Positions 8,301-16,209 of a stretch of 64,000 bases of DNA are shown here, one piece after another. The DNA is taken from contig NZ_LR134356.1 in NCBI RefSeq assembly GCF_900637195.1, positions 1,674,001 to 1,738,000 of the forward strand, read 5' to 3'. Position 1 is the stretch's first letter, and each line of letters starts with the position of its first letter. The DNA is from Mycolicibacterium aurum (GTDB taxonomy: Bacteria; Actinomycetota; Actinomycetes; Mycobacteriales; Mycobacteriaceae). The notes below the pieces were generated by a model, which did no database searches, was not told the origin of the DNA, and saw only the letters and a program-made list of their open reading frames with translations. The position numbers and the translations under genes were made by a program.

Positions 8301-10923
8301 GGTCATCCTCGACGACACCTGCGACCCGATTCTGCGGACCGTCCTCAACGAGGACGACGGCACTCTTGAATTCTCGGCCTTCACGGCCGTCGCCGACGGC
8401 GAGCTCAAGTGGACGGTCACGGCGACCGCGGAACTGAACACGCTGTCCGCCCGCCGCACGACAGCACCGGCGCCAGCACCCGAAGAGGCGGTCACGTCGA
8501 TCGGTGGTGACGACTTCTACGCCCGCACCGCGGATCTCGGATTCGATTACGGCGCCGCGTTCCGCTCGGTCTCCGGCGTCACCGCCGGCCACGACTGGGC
8601 ACTCGCCGAGCTCGAGATCCCCGAAGGCCTTCTCGACGAGGTCGGCGAGTACCGATTCCATCCCGCACTGATCGACGGTGCCTTTCAAACCCTGTTCGGT
8701 GCACCATTTCTCGGACAGGAGGAAAACGCAGACCCGTACCTGCCGACCGGGATCCGCCGCTGCGCGGTGTACGGCTCACCCGAAAAGCGCATGACGGTAC
8801 GCGTCGACGTGCTGTCGGCGACACCGGAACAGGTGGAGTGCAACCTCGCGATCGTGGGCCAGTCGGGGAGCCCGCTCGTCGTGATCGACGGTTTCACCGT
8901 GCAATCGCTGGCGGCGTCGTCCCGCATGTCGCCGGACCGCATCGACAAGGGCATTCTCGACATCCAATGGTGCGCCATGGACGACGACGCGGACGGTGAG
9001 CGCGAACCGGTTTCGGACGATCGGTCCTGGCTCGTGCTCGACGACGAGTCCGGTGTCGGAGCAGCGCTGGCGGCAGAACTGCGCCGGCGCGGACAGCGTG
9101 CACAGACCGTCGGACACCGATCGGTCAGCACACTCACCGACACCGACGGCGGCTGGCTGATGGACCCTCGGCGCCCCGAACAGGTGGGCCAGCTCATCGC
9201 GGCGCACCTCGACAGTGACCACGACCTCGCCGGCATCATCAACTGTTGGCCGCTGGACATCACCTCGCCCGACGATGCCGACGCCAACAACCAGTTGGGC
9301 GCGTTCACCATCCTGCGGCTGGTCAAGACGCTCGCCGAGAACGACGCCGTCAAGCCCCGCATGTACCTCGTGACGTCCAACACGCAGCCGACGCCCGGCA
9401 GTGAGGTACGGGCGGTCGACCAGGCCGCCCTGTGGGGTCTGGGACGGGTGATCGGTCACCAGGAATTCGCCGAGTACTGGGGCGGGCTCATCGACATTGA
9501 CGACGCGGACGACCGGACTCAGACGGTCGGCCGTATCTGCCGGCACATCCTCGATGACGAGCCAGAAGATCAGATCGCGATCCGGGGCACCACGACGCTC
9601 GTCCCGCGTCTGCGCCCCTGCAGCACGTTGACCAAACCCTTTCCCACCAAGCTCACCCCTGATGCCACCTACGTGATCACCGGTGGTGCAGGAGCTCTCG
9701 GCCGCGTCGCGGCCACCTTCCTCGCCGAACGTGGTGCGCGGCATCTCACGCTGCTGAACAGGCGCGCCGTCCCACCCCGCGACCGCTGGGCGGCGCTCGG
9801 CGCTGACGATCCGCACTATGCGACCGTCGAGACCGTCCGCGCGATCGAGCGGCTCGGTGTCACCGTCCGCGTCTGTAGCGTCGATATCACCGACGCAGAG
9901 CAAGTAGACGACTGGCTCACCACGCATGCGGCCAGCGGTGGCCGGCCCGTCCGTGGCCTCATCCATGCCGCAGGAGCGGTGCACGACCAGCTGCTGGTCA
10001 ACATGAGCGAGGATGCCTTCGACAAGGTGACCGCCCCCAAGATCATCGGAACACGAGTGCTGCACAACGCGTTCCGGGACCACGATATGGAGTTCTTCGT
10101 GATGTTCGGGTCGGCCGGATCGACCATAGCCTCGCCTGGCCAGGGCAACTACGCCGCCGCCAACGCGTTCCTCGACGCGTTCGCCCACCACCGGCGGGCG
10201 GCCGGCCTCCCGGCGCTGACCATCGGGTGGGGTCCGTGGTCGGTGGGAATGGTCGAAGAGCTCGGGCTGGAGAAGCTGTACGCGCAGCGTGGCATCGACC
10301 TGATCACTCCTGCTGTCGGCGTGCGAATCCTCGACCGGCTGCTCAATCAGGAGCCGCCCGCAGTGGTGGCGATCAGCGCTGACTGGAACCGCGCCCGCCA
10401 GGCCGGGCTCGGCGGACGTCTGCCCCTGATGTTCTCGGACCTGCGGTCCTCCGAGGGGGATTCTGCTGATCTGGCCTCCGACGGGTCGATACTCTCGGTA
10501 CTTGCCTCGACGCCGGAGGCGGAGCGGTCGCCCTTCATCGCCGACCACGTTCGTGGTCTGGTCGCCGCGGTGTTCGATTGTGGCAAGGATGATTTCGCCT
10601 CCGACGACCTGCTGGAGGATATCGGCCTCGACTCCATGATGGCGATGGAGTTCCGGGTGCGGATCAACATGGCGTTCTCGATCGACCTGCCCGTGTTGGA
10701 GATACTCAGAGGCGTCAGCGTGAATTCGCTGTCGGATCGGATCCTCGACGAGTTGCACTCCATCCACGGAGAAGCGCCCGCGGCCGAAGTAGAACCGGCG
10801 TCACCCACCGGCGAGGAGGAAGTCGACCGCCTGGTGGACGGGTTGTCAGACGCCGACTTGCTGGAACTGCTCGGCGAACTGGAGGCCAACGGCGACGGCG
10901 CGGCGGGGGAGACGCATTCGTGA
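5344..10923 (+). CDS. Type I polyketide synthase, single module KS-AT-DH-KR-ACP
   Basis: 1859 aa counted from GTG 5344. ATG at 5350 (after GAGG) or 5365 (after AGAGG) may be the real start, a change of at most 7 residues. Domains in order: KS 20-445 with Cys196 (DTACSSS), His331 (EAHGTGT) and His371 (NIGH); AT about 550-860 with Ser644 in GHSAG and the specificity loop YHTH at 751-754; DH about 915-1200 with His947 (HRVQGSLVLP) and Asp1111 (DGAFQ); KR about 1440-1650 with TGGAGALG and Ser/Tyr1603 (GNYAAANAF); ACP about 1730-1800 with Ser1764 (GLDSM). No ER, methyltransferase or thioesterase is visible, so release needs another protein. One module with a full reductive half suggests iterative use or loading by a partner. 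It overlaps the ABC gene by 4 bases. Confidence 0.95.
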   Translation: MRMQRMTMPTEMPTEKAAEINEPLAIVGIGCRLPGDADSADALWKLVCDGVDATREVPETRWHAARFHDPHASKVGKIVTKRGGFLDEIDQFDAQFFGISPREAHSLDPQQRLLLHTTWEALEDAGIPADTLAGTDVGVFVGGFTLDYQLLQNLSRASRYRFKPHSATGMMMTMLANRISHAFDFRGPSMSIDTACSSSLVAVHLAAQSIWSGECHLALAGGVNIMVGPNTAIAESKSGFLSPDGRSKAFDDSADGYARGEGGGVVVLKPLARALDDGDQIYAQVLGTAVSQDGHTDGITVPREDAQHAAITTALQRAGIDPADVGYVEAHGTGTALGDPIEMRALAGALTAERTAARPLIIGSVKTNIGHLEAGAGVAGLIKGALVAKNGYIPPTVHFRTPTRHVSLSELKIDISGTGRPFPDCERRVVGVNSFGFGGTNAHVVLAEPPRETRDSPSAGEPAAAPLLLPISARSDEALAATAGRLAVFLDAHPGASLGSLAYTLSRRRAHLSHRHAVIADSITEARDQLHALADGGQISSGRTASATPKLAFVCTGMGPQWWRMCRGLLDVFPVFTDSILRTDRELSRYADWSLIDELRCDDEARSRMAETQIAQPANFAIQIALAAQLAHFGITPDAVIGHSAGEVAAHHLAGVLSFEQAVEVIYHRSRLQQRTSGQGRMLAVGLDADALMSAITGELGAEIGRRVSVAAINSPSAVTIAGDGDLLDDISRQLDDAGVFTRYLSGDVPYHTHYMDAVREDLLTAFDGLSSAPATIPLYSTVTGEQLDSYDAGAAYWWQNTRATVLFEPAMRRMLDDGYSHFLELGPHPVLAASMLETAGVQRISVTAVQRRQQDDIRTFLGCLGELHGGGHEIAWQAVHPSDGEGMLKLPRYPWQTKRYWNDTQEATEYLFYAPVHPLLGQSVAAVHPTWEAELSTVLNPFLGDHRVQGSLVLPGAVYIEMALAAAKATYGSNHSVDNLVLHRAVILDDTCDPILRTVLNEDDGTLEFSAFTAVADGELKWTVTATAELNTLSARRTTAPAPAPEEAVTSIGGDDFYARTADLGFDYGAAFRSVSGVTAGHDWALAELEIPEGLLDEVGEYRFHPALIDGAFQTLFGAPFLGQEENADPYLPTGIRRCAVYGSPEKRMTVRVDVLSATPEQVECNLAIVGQSGSPLVVIDGFTVQSLAASSRMSPDRIDKGILDIQWCAMDDDADGEREPVSDDRSWLVLDDESGVGAALAAELRRRGQRAQTVGHRSVSTLTDTDGGWLMDPRRPEQVGQLIAAHLDSDHDLAGIINCWPLDITSPDDADANNQLGAFTILRLVKTLAENDAVKPRMYLVTSNTQPTPGSEVRAVDQAALWGLGRVIGHQEFAEYWGGLIDIDDADDRTQTVGRICRHILDDEPEDQIAIRGTTTLVPRLRPCSTLTKPFPTKLTPDATYVITGGAGALGRVAATFLAERGARHLTLLNRRAVPPRDRWAALGADDPHYATVETVRAIERLGVTVRVCSVDITDAEQVDDWLTTHAASGGRPVRGLIHAAGAVHDQLLVNMSEDAFDKVTAPKIIGTRVLHNAFRDHDMEFFVMFGSAGSTIASPGQGNYAAANAFLDAFAHHRRAAGLPALTIGWGPWSVGMVEELGLEKLYAQRGIDLITPAVGVRILDRLLNQEPPAVVAISADWNRARQAGLGGRLPLMFSDLRSSEGDSADLASDGSILSVLASTPEAERSPFIADHVRGLVAAVFDCGKDDFASDDLLEDIGLDSMMAMEFRVRINMAFSIDLPVLEILRGVSVNSLSDRILDELHSIHGEAPAAEVEPASPTGEEEVDRLVDGLSDADLLELLGELEANGDGAAGETHS

Positions 10924-11762
10924 GCTCCGAGGGCGCTGTCCGCGTCCGCGGTCTGTCGAAGAGTTACGGGCGCCGGCTCGCGGTGCGGGAGCTGGATCTC
11001 GATGTCGCGTACGGCGAGATCTTCGCAATTCTGGGCCCCAACGGCGCGGGCAAATCGACGACCATCGAGATTCTCGAAGGCCACCGCAAGCGTGATGCGG
11101 GACAGGTGAGCGTGCTCGGCGAGGATCCCGGAACTGCGGGACGCAGCTGGCGCGCGAGAATCGGCATCGTGCTGCAGGAGAGCAGCGACTTCGGAATGCT
11201 GACCGTGCTGGAGACGGCGCGCATGTTCGCGAAATGCTATGGAAGGGCCCGTGTCCCCGAGGAGCTCCTGGCACTCGTCGGGCTGGAAGCGACAGCCGAG
11301 TCCAGGGTCAGAACCCTGTCCGGGGGTCAGCGACGCCGGCTCGATGTCGCGCTGGGAATCATCGCCGAGCCCGATCTGGTGTTCCTGGACGAACCCACCA
11401 CAGGTTTCGATCCGCAGGCGCGGCACCAGTTCTGGGATCTCATCAGACTGCTGGCTGTGGACGGCACCACCATCGTGCTCACCACCCACTACCTCGAAGA
11501 GGCGGCCGCGCTGGCAGATCGCGTCGCGGTGATCACCGACGGACGGGTGGCGGCGGTGGATTCCCCGGCCCGGTTGACCGCGCACGTGAACACCGCCGCG
11601 ACCGTGCGCTGGATGGAGGACGGCGTTCTGCGTGAGGTGGAGACAGACCGGCCGACGGAATGGATCCGGCAGCGCTCCGCCGACGGCGCGGAACTCGCCG
11701 AACTCACCGTGTCGCGGCCCACGCTCGAAGACGCGTATCTGCAGTTGATCGGGCAGGCGTGA
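10920..11762 (+). CDS. ABC exporter ATP-binding protein (DrrA-like)
   Basis: 280 aa. GTG at 10920 overlaps the PKS stop (GTGA), so it is translationally coupled to the PKS. Walker A GPNGAGKST is at 39-47, the signature LSGGQRRR near 133-140, Walker B LVFLDEP at 153-159, followed by the switch His in TTHYLEEA. The C-terminal extension after about residue 200 is typical of DrrA/CcmA-type antibiotic and lipid exporters. It pairs with the permease that starts one base inside its stop. The likely role is export of, or self-protection against, the product of the upstream PKS; this is inferred from the coupling. Confidence 0.93.
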   Translation: MSSEGAVRVRGLSKSYGRRLAVRELDLDVAYGEIFAILGPNGAGKSTTIEILEGHRKRDAGQVSVLGEDPGTAGRSWRARIGIVLQESSDFGMLTVLETARMFAKCYGRARVPEELLALVGLEATAESRVRTLSGGQRRRLDVALGIIAEPDLVFLDEPTTGFDPQARHQFWDLIRLLAVDGTTIVLTTHYLEEAAALADRVAVITDGRVAAVDSPARLTAHVNTAATVRWMEDGVLREVETDRPTEWIRQRSADGAELAELTVSRPTLEDAYLQLIGQA

Positions 11763-12619
11763 TGGCCATCGAACCTGCACAGGCCGCCGACGCGGCCAGA
11801 CACCGGGCCCCAGCCTCGGATCAAGCGCTGCCGTCGGCGGTGCGTATCGGCTTCTCGCGGGTGATCCCCGAGCTGAAGATGTTCTATCGGCGGCCTGAGC
11901 AACTGGCCCTGACCTTCTCGATGCCGGCAGTCATCTGCCTGCTGCTCGGCTCCATATTCTCGGACAAGATACCCGGCACCCAGACCAGCACCGGTGCCGT
12001 CATCGCCGCGAGCATGCTGGCCTACGGAATTCTGTCGACCTCGTTCATCAACCTGGGCATCGGCATCGCGGCCGACCGTGACACCGGCGCGCTCCGACGG
12101 CTGCGCGGTACCCCGGCCACCGCGTCGTCCTACTTCATCGGCAAGATCATGCTGGTCGCGATCGCCAGCATCGCCGAGGCCGTCATCATCGTGGCCCTGG
12201 GGGTGTGGGCTTTCGGACTTCACCTACCCACCTCGCCGGCGGGATGGTTCACCCTCACATGGGTTTTCGTCCTCGGCATCATCAGCTGCTCGCTGCTGGG
12301 CATTCTCGTCAGCAACTACGCCAGCAACGCCGTCTCGGCGGCCGTTCTCACCAATGGCCCTGCTGTGGGCCTGCAATTCGTGTCAGGAACCTACGTGCCG
12401 TTGATGGCACTTCCGACGTGGATGCTGGTCGTCGGATCCATCTTTCCGGTCAAGTGGATGGCGCAGGGGTTCCGGTCGGTGCTGCTTCCGCCTCAGATGA
12501 TGGCAGTCGAACCGGCCGGTACCTGGGAGCACGGCCGCATCTTTCTGGTGCTGGCTGCATGGAGCATCGGCGGTCTGATCGCCTGTCTCTACGTCTTCCG
12601 ATGGTCGGACAGGGACTGA
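11762..12619 (+). CDS. ABC-2 type permease of the PKS-linked exporter (DrrB-like)
   Basis: 285 aa from ATG 11762, which overlaps the previous stop as TGATG. A soluble N terminus of about 45 residues precedes six predicted membrane segments (for example around LALTFSMPAVICLLLGSIF and SIAEAVIIVALGVWAFGL). The pattern is that of ABC-2 family permeases such as DrrB. The RDTGALRRLRGTP segment after the second helix is typical of the coupling region. It would form a dimer with two copies of the ATPase. The next gene starts 4 bases later, so the operon continues. Confidence 0.9.
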   Translation: MAIEPAQAADAARHRAPASDQALPSAVRIGFSRVIPELKMFYRRPEQLALTFSMPAVICLLLGSIFSDKIPGTQTSTGAVIAASMLAYGILSTSFINLGIGIAADRDTGALRRLRGTPATASSYFIGKIMLVAIASIAEAVIIVALGVWAFGLHLPTSPAGWFTLTWVFVLGIISCSLLGILVSNYASNAVSAAVLTNGPAVGLQFVSGTYVPLMALPTWMLVVGSIFPVKWMAQGFRSVLLPPQMMAVEPAGTWEHGRIFLVLAAWSIGGLIACLYVFRWSDRD

Positions 12620-12623
12620 TCCG

Positions 12624-13979
12624 ATGCCCTCGCTACTGTCGATCACCGCGCACTTCTTCCTGCAGATCGCGGTCATACTGCTGACCTACCGCCTCCTCTG
12701 GCCGCTCTTCCGCCGCCTGGCTCAGGTGCAGGTGGTGGCCATCATGGTGGCGGGATTCCTGCTCGGCCCCTCGGTGCTGGGCTGGATCTGGCCGAGCGGA
12801 CAGAGCTGGCTGTTCCCCACCACGCTGACCATCGGAGCCGAAACTCTCCCACACCCCAACCTCACCGCCATCTACGTCGTCGGCCAGCTCGGGCTCGTGC
12901 TCTACATGTTCCTGGTCGGGGCGTCGTTCAAGCTGGACATCCTCGGCGCGCACGCACGGCAGGCGGGTGTCACCTCGGCAGCCGGCATCGGCGTCCCCCT
13001 GGTCCTCGGCGGTCTCGTCGGATGGTGGATGGTCAGCCTCGGCGGATACTTCACAGACAAGGTCGAGCACTGGCAGGGCGGCCTTTTCGTCGCCGCCGCC
13101 GTGGCCATCACGGCGTTCCCGATGTTGGCGTGGATCGTCTATGACTCGGGGCTTCTCAACACCCGATTGGGGACGATGGCGCTGTCGTGCGCCGCGGTCG
13201 ACGACGCGTGCTCGTGGGTGCTGCTCGCGACGGTGGTGTCGACGGCCAAGGGCAGCATGTCCGGCGCGTTCCTCGCCGTCGGCGGCGGGCTGGGTTACCT
13301 GCTGTTCATGCTCGTCGTCGGCCGCAGGCTGCTGGCACGGTTGGAGACCTGGACGCCGCCGCGCGCCGACACCGAACGCACGGGCGGCCTCCCCATCGCA
13401 CATGTCAGCGTCGTCCTGCTCGTGATCCTGACGGCGAGCTGGTTCACCGACGTCGTCGGAATCTATTCCGTGTTCGGTGCTTTCGTGGCCGGGACGGTCA
13501 TGCCGCGCGGAGCGCTCCTGGACGGTATCCGCGAACGGTTCGAGCCGATCGTCGCCTACCTGCTGCTGCCGGCGTTCTTCATCTATTCGGGCCTGAACAC
13601 GCAGCTCAACCTGATCCTCGATCCCGCGACACTGGTCATGGCGGGGGTGGTGCTCGTTGTGTCGTTCGCCGCGAAGTTCGGTGCGATCGGACTGGCGGCG
13701 CGGTCGCAGGGAATGAGTTGGTACGAGGCGGGGTCGATGGGTGCACTGGCCAACGCCCGCGGCCTGATGGAACTGATCCTGCTCAACATCGGACTCGAAG
13801 CCGGACTGATCTCGAGCAAGCTGTACACGATCTTGGCGCTGATGACGATCATCACCACGTTCGTGGCGACACCGCTTCTTCGGATGTTCCAGCGGCGTCT
13901 GCAGTTGTCCGGGTCGAGGTTCGGCCCGGCCGGGCAGGAGCCAGACGACCTGCCCTCGGTGGCGGAACGGACTGAGTGA
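12624..13979 (+). CDS. Cation/proton antiporter (CPA2, Na+/H+ exchanger domain)
   Basis: 451 aa, hydrophobic throughout, with about 12-13 predicted membrane helices and a short polar C terminus. Features of the CPA2/KefB-type exchanger domain are LLGPSVLGWIWPSG near the second helix, AAAVAITAFPMLAWI, and CAAVDDACSWVLLA with the paired Asp expected in the ion-binding helix. No TrkA-N domain is attached, so it is the transporter alone. It starts 4 bases after the exporter permease and is the last gene of the PKS operon. It may handle ion balance or self-resistance; the substrate cation cannot be read from sequence. Confidence 0.9.
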   Translation: MPSLLSITAHFFLQIAVILLTYRLLWPLFRRLAQVQVVAIMVAGFLLGPSVLGWIWPSGQSWLFPTTLTIGAETLPHPNLTAIYVVGQLGLVLYMFLVGASFKLDILGAHARQAGVTSAAGIGVPLVLGGLVGWWMVSLGGYFTDKVEHWQGGLFVAAAVAITAFPMLAWIVYDSGLLNTRLGTMALSCAAVDDACSWVLLATVVSTAKGSMSGAFLAVGGGLGYLLFMLVVGRRLLARLETWTPPRADTERTGGLPIAHVSVVLLVILTASWFTDVVGIYSVFGAFVAGTVMPRGALLDGIRERFEPIVAYLLLPAFFIYSGLNTQLNLILDPATLVMAGVVLVVSFAAKFGAIGLAARSQGMSWYEAGSMGALANARGLMELILLNIGLEAGLISSKLYTILALMTIITTFVATPLLRMFQRRLQLSGSRFGPAGQEPDDLPSVAERTE

Positions 13980-13996
13980 CGTTGGGGGCCAACGTC
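13978..13996. terminator. Hairpin between convergent antiporter and sensor kinase genes
   Basis: GACGTTGG and CCAACGTC form a perfect 8-bp stem around a GGG loop, overlapping the antiporter stop. No U-tract follows. It could serve both convergent genes. Confidence 0.5.
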
Positions 13997-14017
13997 TGTA
14001 CCGCACCAGGAGCTCGG

Positions 14018-15355
14018 TCAGTCGGTGTGTTCCGGCAGTGACAGCTCGAGCCGCGCACCGCCGCTGGGTGAGCTCGCCAGGCGGGCCTGCCCGCCGGCGT
14101 CCCGCGCGGCTTCGGCGATGATGGCCAAGCCCAAGCCGGCCCCGCCGTGCTCGCGGCTGCGGTCATCGTCGCGGCGCTCGAACCGGTGGAACAGCCGGAG
14201 CCGATCGTCTTCGGGTATGCCCTCGCCGTCATCGTCGACAGTGAGAATGACCCGCCCACCCACCGCGGTGAGGGTGAAGTCGACCCGATGCCTGGTGTGG
14301 CGCCGCGCATTGTCCGCGGCGTTGCGCACGGCCCGGGCCAGTAGACCCTCGTCGGCGAGCACGCGTGCGGGCCCCACCCGTGACGTGTCGACGGCAACGC
14401 CGAGTCGGCGCAGGCGGTCGGCCTCGGCCAGCACGATGTCGTCCAGATCGACTTCGCTGCGGTTGCGGATGCGTCCCTCGTCCAGCCTGGCGAGCAGAAG
14501 AAGGTCGTTGACGAGATCGTTGAGGCGTGCCGCCTCGATGTCGACGACAGAGGCCAGGGAGTGGATATCGGTGGCCTCGGGGTGATGGAGCGCGACCTGG
14601 GCGTGCTGGCGGATGGCCGCCACGGGGGAGCGCAGTTCGTGTGATGCGTTGGAGACCAGTCTCTGTTGATTGCGCTGGGCGCTCTCCAGGCGATCCAGCA
14701 TCCGGTTCATCGTGGTGGTCAGGCGTGCGATCTCGTCGCGCCCCCCGGGCGGTTCCACCCGGCGTGACGGGTCGTCGCCGATCGATTCGACGTCGAGGCG
14801 GATCCGCTCGACGGGCCGCAGGGATCGCCCGACGACCGTCCAGGTGAGTGCGGCGACGAACAGGCTGACGGTCGGAACGGCGATGGTAAGGAGGACGCTG
14901 ACGAGTCGGGTGGCGTCGTCCTCGCTTTCCAGTGAGCGTCCCACCACGACGTATCGGGCGGCGCCGGTGAGACCGTCGATGCTGCTGGACTCGACGACGT
15001 ACCGGTACCCGCGGATGTCGGTGATCTGCTGCGTGTCGGACACCGGTAGCGGCCCGAGACCGGCGAAATCGCTGTCGGCGGTGGCGATGACGCGTCCGTC
15101 TTCTTGCAGCTGGATCACCACGTCTTCGCCGTCGAACGGGGGGAGCACATCCTGGATGCTGCTGCCGGCCATCGTCTCCGCGTTCTCGGCGATTCGGTCG
15201 GCCTGCGCCTCGGCGGCATTCCCCTGGGTCTGGATGAGCGCGTACCGAAGCAGCGCGACGAACGCGATCGCTCCGAGTGTCAGCATCAGCAGAACGACAG
15301 CGGTGGTGGCTGCGGTGATCCTGACCCGCAGCGAGAGCCCGGAGCGGTTACGCAT
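14018..15355 (-). CDS. Sensor histidine kinase (HAMP-HisKA-HATPase)
   Basis: 445 aa. A first membrane helix (about 15-38), an extracytoplasmic domain to about 150, a second helix (about 152-175), a HAMP linker (SLRPVERIRLDVESIG), the HisKA H-box SNASHELRSP with phospho-acceptor His239, an N-box NAADNARRHT, then VDDDGEGIPEDD and GAGLGLAI. All catalytic parts are present. It overlaps the response-regulator stop by 8 bases, so both are one transcript led by the regulator. The sensed signal is unknown; the periplasmic domain has no cofactor motif I recognise. Confidence 0.94.
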   Translation of the reverse strand: MRNRSGLSLRVRITAATTAVVLLMLTLGAIAFVALLRYALIQTQGNAAEAQADRIAENAETMAGSSIQDVLPPFDGEDVVIQLQEDGRVIATADSDFAGLGPLPVSDTQQITDIRGYRYVVESSSIDGLTGAARYVVVGRSLESEDDATRLVSVLLTIAVPTVSLFVAALTWTVVGRSLRPVERIRLDVESIGDDPSRRVEPPGGRDEIARLTTTMNRMLDRLESAQRNQQRLVSNASHELRSPVAAIRQHAQVALHHPEATDIHSLASVVDIEAARLNDLVNDLLLLARLDEGRIRNRSEVDLDDIVLAEADRLRRLGVAVDTSRVGPARVLADEGLLARAVRNAADNARRHTRHRVDFTLTAVGGRVILTVDDDGEGIPEDDRLRLFHRFERRDDDRSREHGGAGLGLAIIAEAARDAGGQARLASSPSGGARLELSLPEHTD

Positions 15356-16022
15356 CGGCGATCAGCCGGTAGCCCGCCCCGCGGACCGTCTGAATGGTGT
15401 CCAGGCCGAACGGTTTGTCGATCTTGGCCCTCAGGTGGGCGATGTAGACCTCGACGATGTTGGAATCCCCGTCGAACGTGTCCGACCACACTCCCTCGAG
15501 AATCTGCTGCTTCGATTTCACTGCGGCGACATCGCGGGCCAGGAACAGCAGGATCGCGAACTCGCGGGCCGTCAGCCGGATCGGCCGATCCGAGCGCCAC
15601 ACTTCCCGCGTCGCAGGATGGACCCGCAGCGACCCCACTTCGATCAGCGTCGGCCGCTGAGGCCGACCCCGGCGGATCAACGCGCGCAGCCGTGCGACCA
15701 GCACCGGGTACTCGACCGGTTTGACCACATAGTCGTCCGCGCCGGTGTCGAGGCCTTCGACCTCGTCCCAACCGCCGTCCTTGGCGGTCAACATCAAGAT
15801 CGGCGTCCAATTTCCCTCGTCGCGCAGTGTTCGGCAGACGACGTAGCCGTTGATCTCCGGCATCATGATGTCCAGCACGATCGCGTCATAGCGGATCTCG
15901 CGGGCGCGCCACAGGCCATCAACGGCGGTGTGTGCCAGATCCACCGAGAATCCCTCGGCCACCAATCCGCGGCGGACACCGTCGGCGAACCTCACCTCGT
16001 CGTCGATCACCAGCACCCGCAC
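15348..16022 (-). CDS. OmpR/PhoB-family response regulator
   Basis: 224 aa from a GTG start. The receiver domain has the acidic pair DDE at 7-9, phospho-acceptor Asp51 (VLDIMMPE), Thr in LTAKD and Lys in VVKPVEYP. The winged-helix DNA-binding domain fills the C-terminal half (LTAREFAILLFLA, SNIVEVYIAHLRAKI, VRGAGYRL). It is first in the operon with the kinase and divergent from an MspA-type porin 187 bases away. Repeat boxes in the shared promoter region suggest autoregulation and control of the porin, which is inference. Confidence 0.95.
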   Translation of the reverse strand: MRVLVIDDEVRFADGVRRGLVAEGFSVDLAHTAVDGLWRAREIRYDAIVLDIMMPEINGYVVCRTLRDEGNWTPILMLTAKDGGWDEVEGLDTGADDYVVKPVEYPVLVARLRALIRRGRPQRPTLIEVGSLRVHPATREVWRSDRPIRLTAREFAILLFLARDVAAVKSKQQILEGVWSDTFDGDSNIVEVYIAHLRAKIDKPFGLDTIQTVRGAGYRLIADA

Positions 16023-16040
16023 CTCACCAGTGTGACTGCA

Positions 16041-16090
16041 TTCACGTGAACCCTGCCTGAACGGGCCGCCCTTTTCAGGCTGCGTTCAGC
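16041..16090. promoter_or_regulatory. Repeat boxes between response regulator and porin
   Basis: TTCACGTGAA (16041-16050) is a perfect palindrome. GCCTGAA (16055-16061) and TTCAGGC (16074-16080) are inverted arms, and TTCAGG (16074) is repeated as TTCAGC (16085) exactly 11 bases later, a spacing typical of tandem OmpR-family binding. This is the only regulatory space shared by the two divergent units. Confidence 0.45.
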
Positions 16091-16209
16091 ATGCCGGGGA
16101 GAGCATGTGCACCGGCCGCCAGCGCGGGCGGTGTACGGAAGCGACTCGGTCTGCGTCCGGCATCACCAGAACAGATGCCGTCGTCGCCGCTTACTCAACT
16201 AGGGGAAAC

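Noticed and set aside
8776-10767. 663-codon minus-strand frame inside the PKS
   Set aside because: It is antisense to the DH, KR and ACP domains and has no recognisable domain; it reflects high GC.
12633-14006. 457-codon minus-strand frame opposite the antiporter
   Set aside because: His/Gln/Arg-rich composition typical of antisense of a hydrophobic gene, and no start signal.
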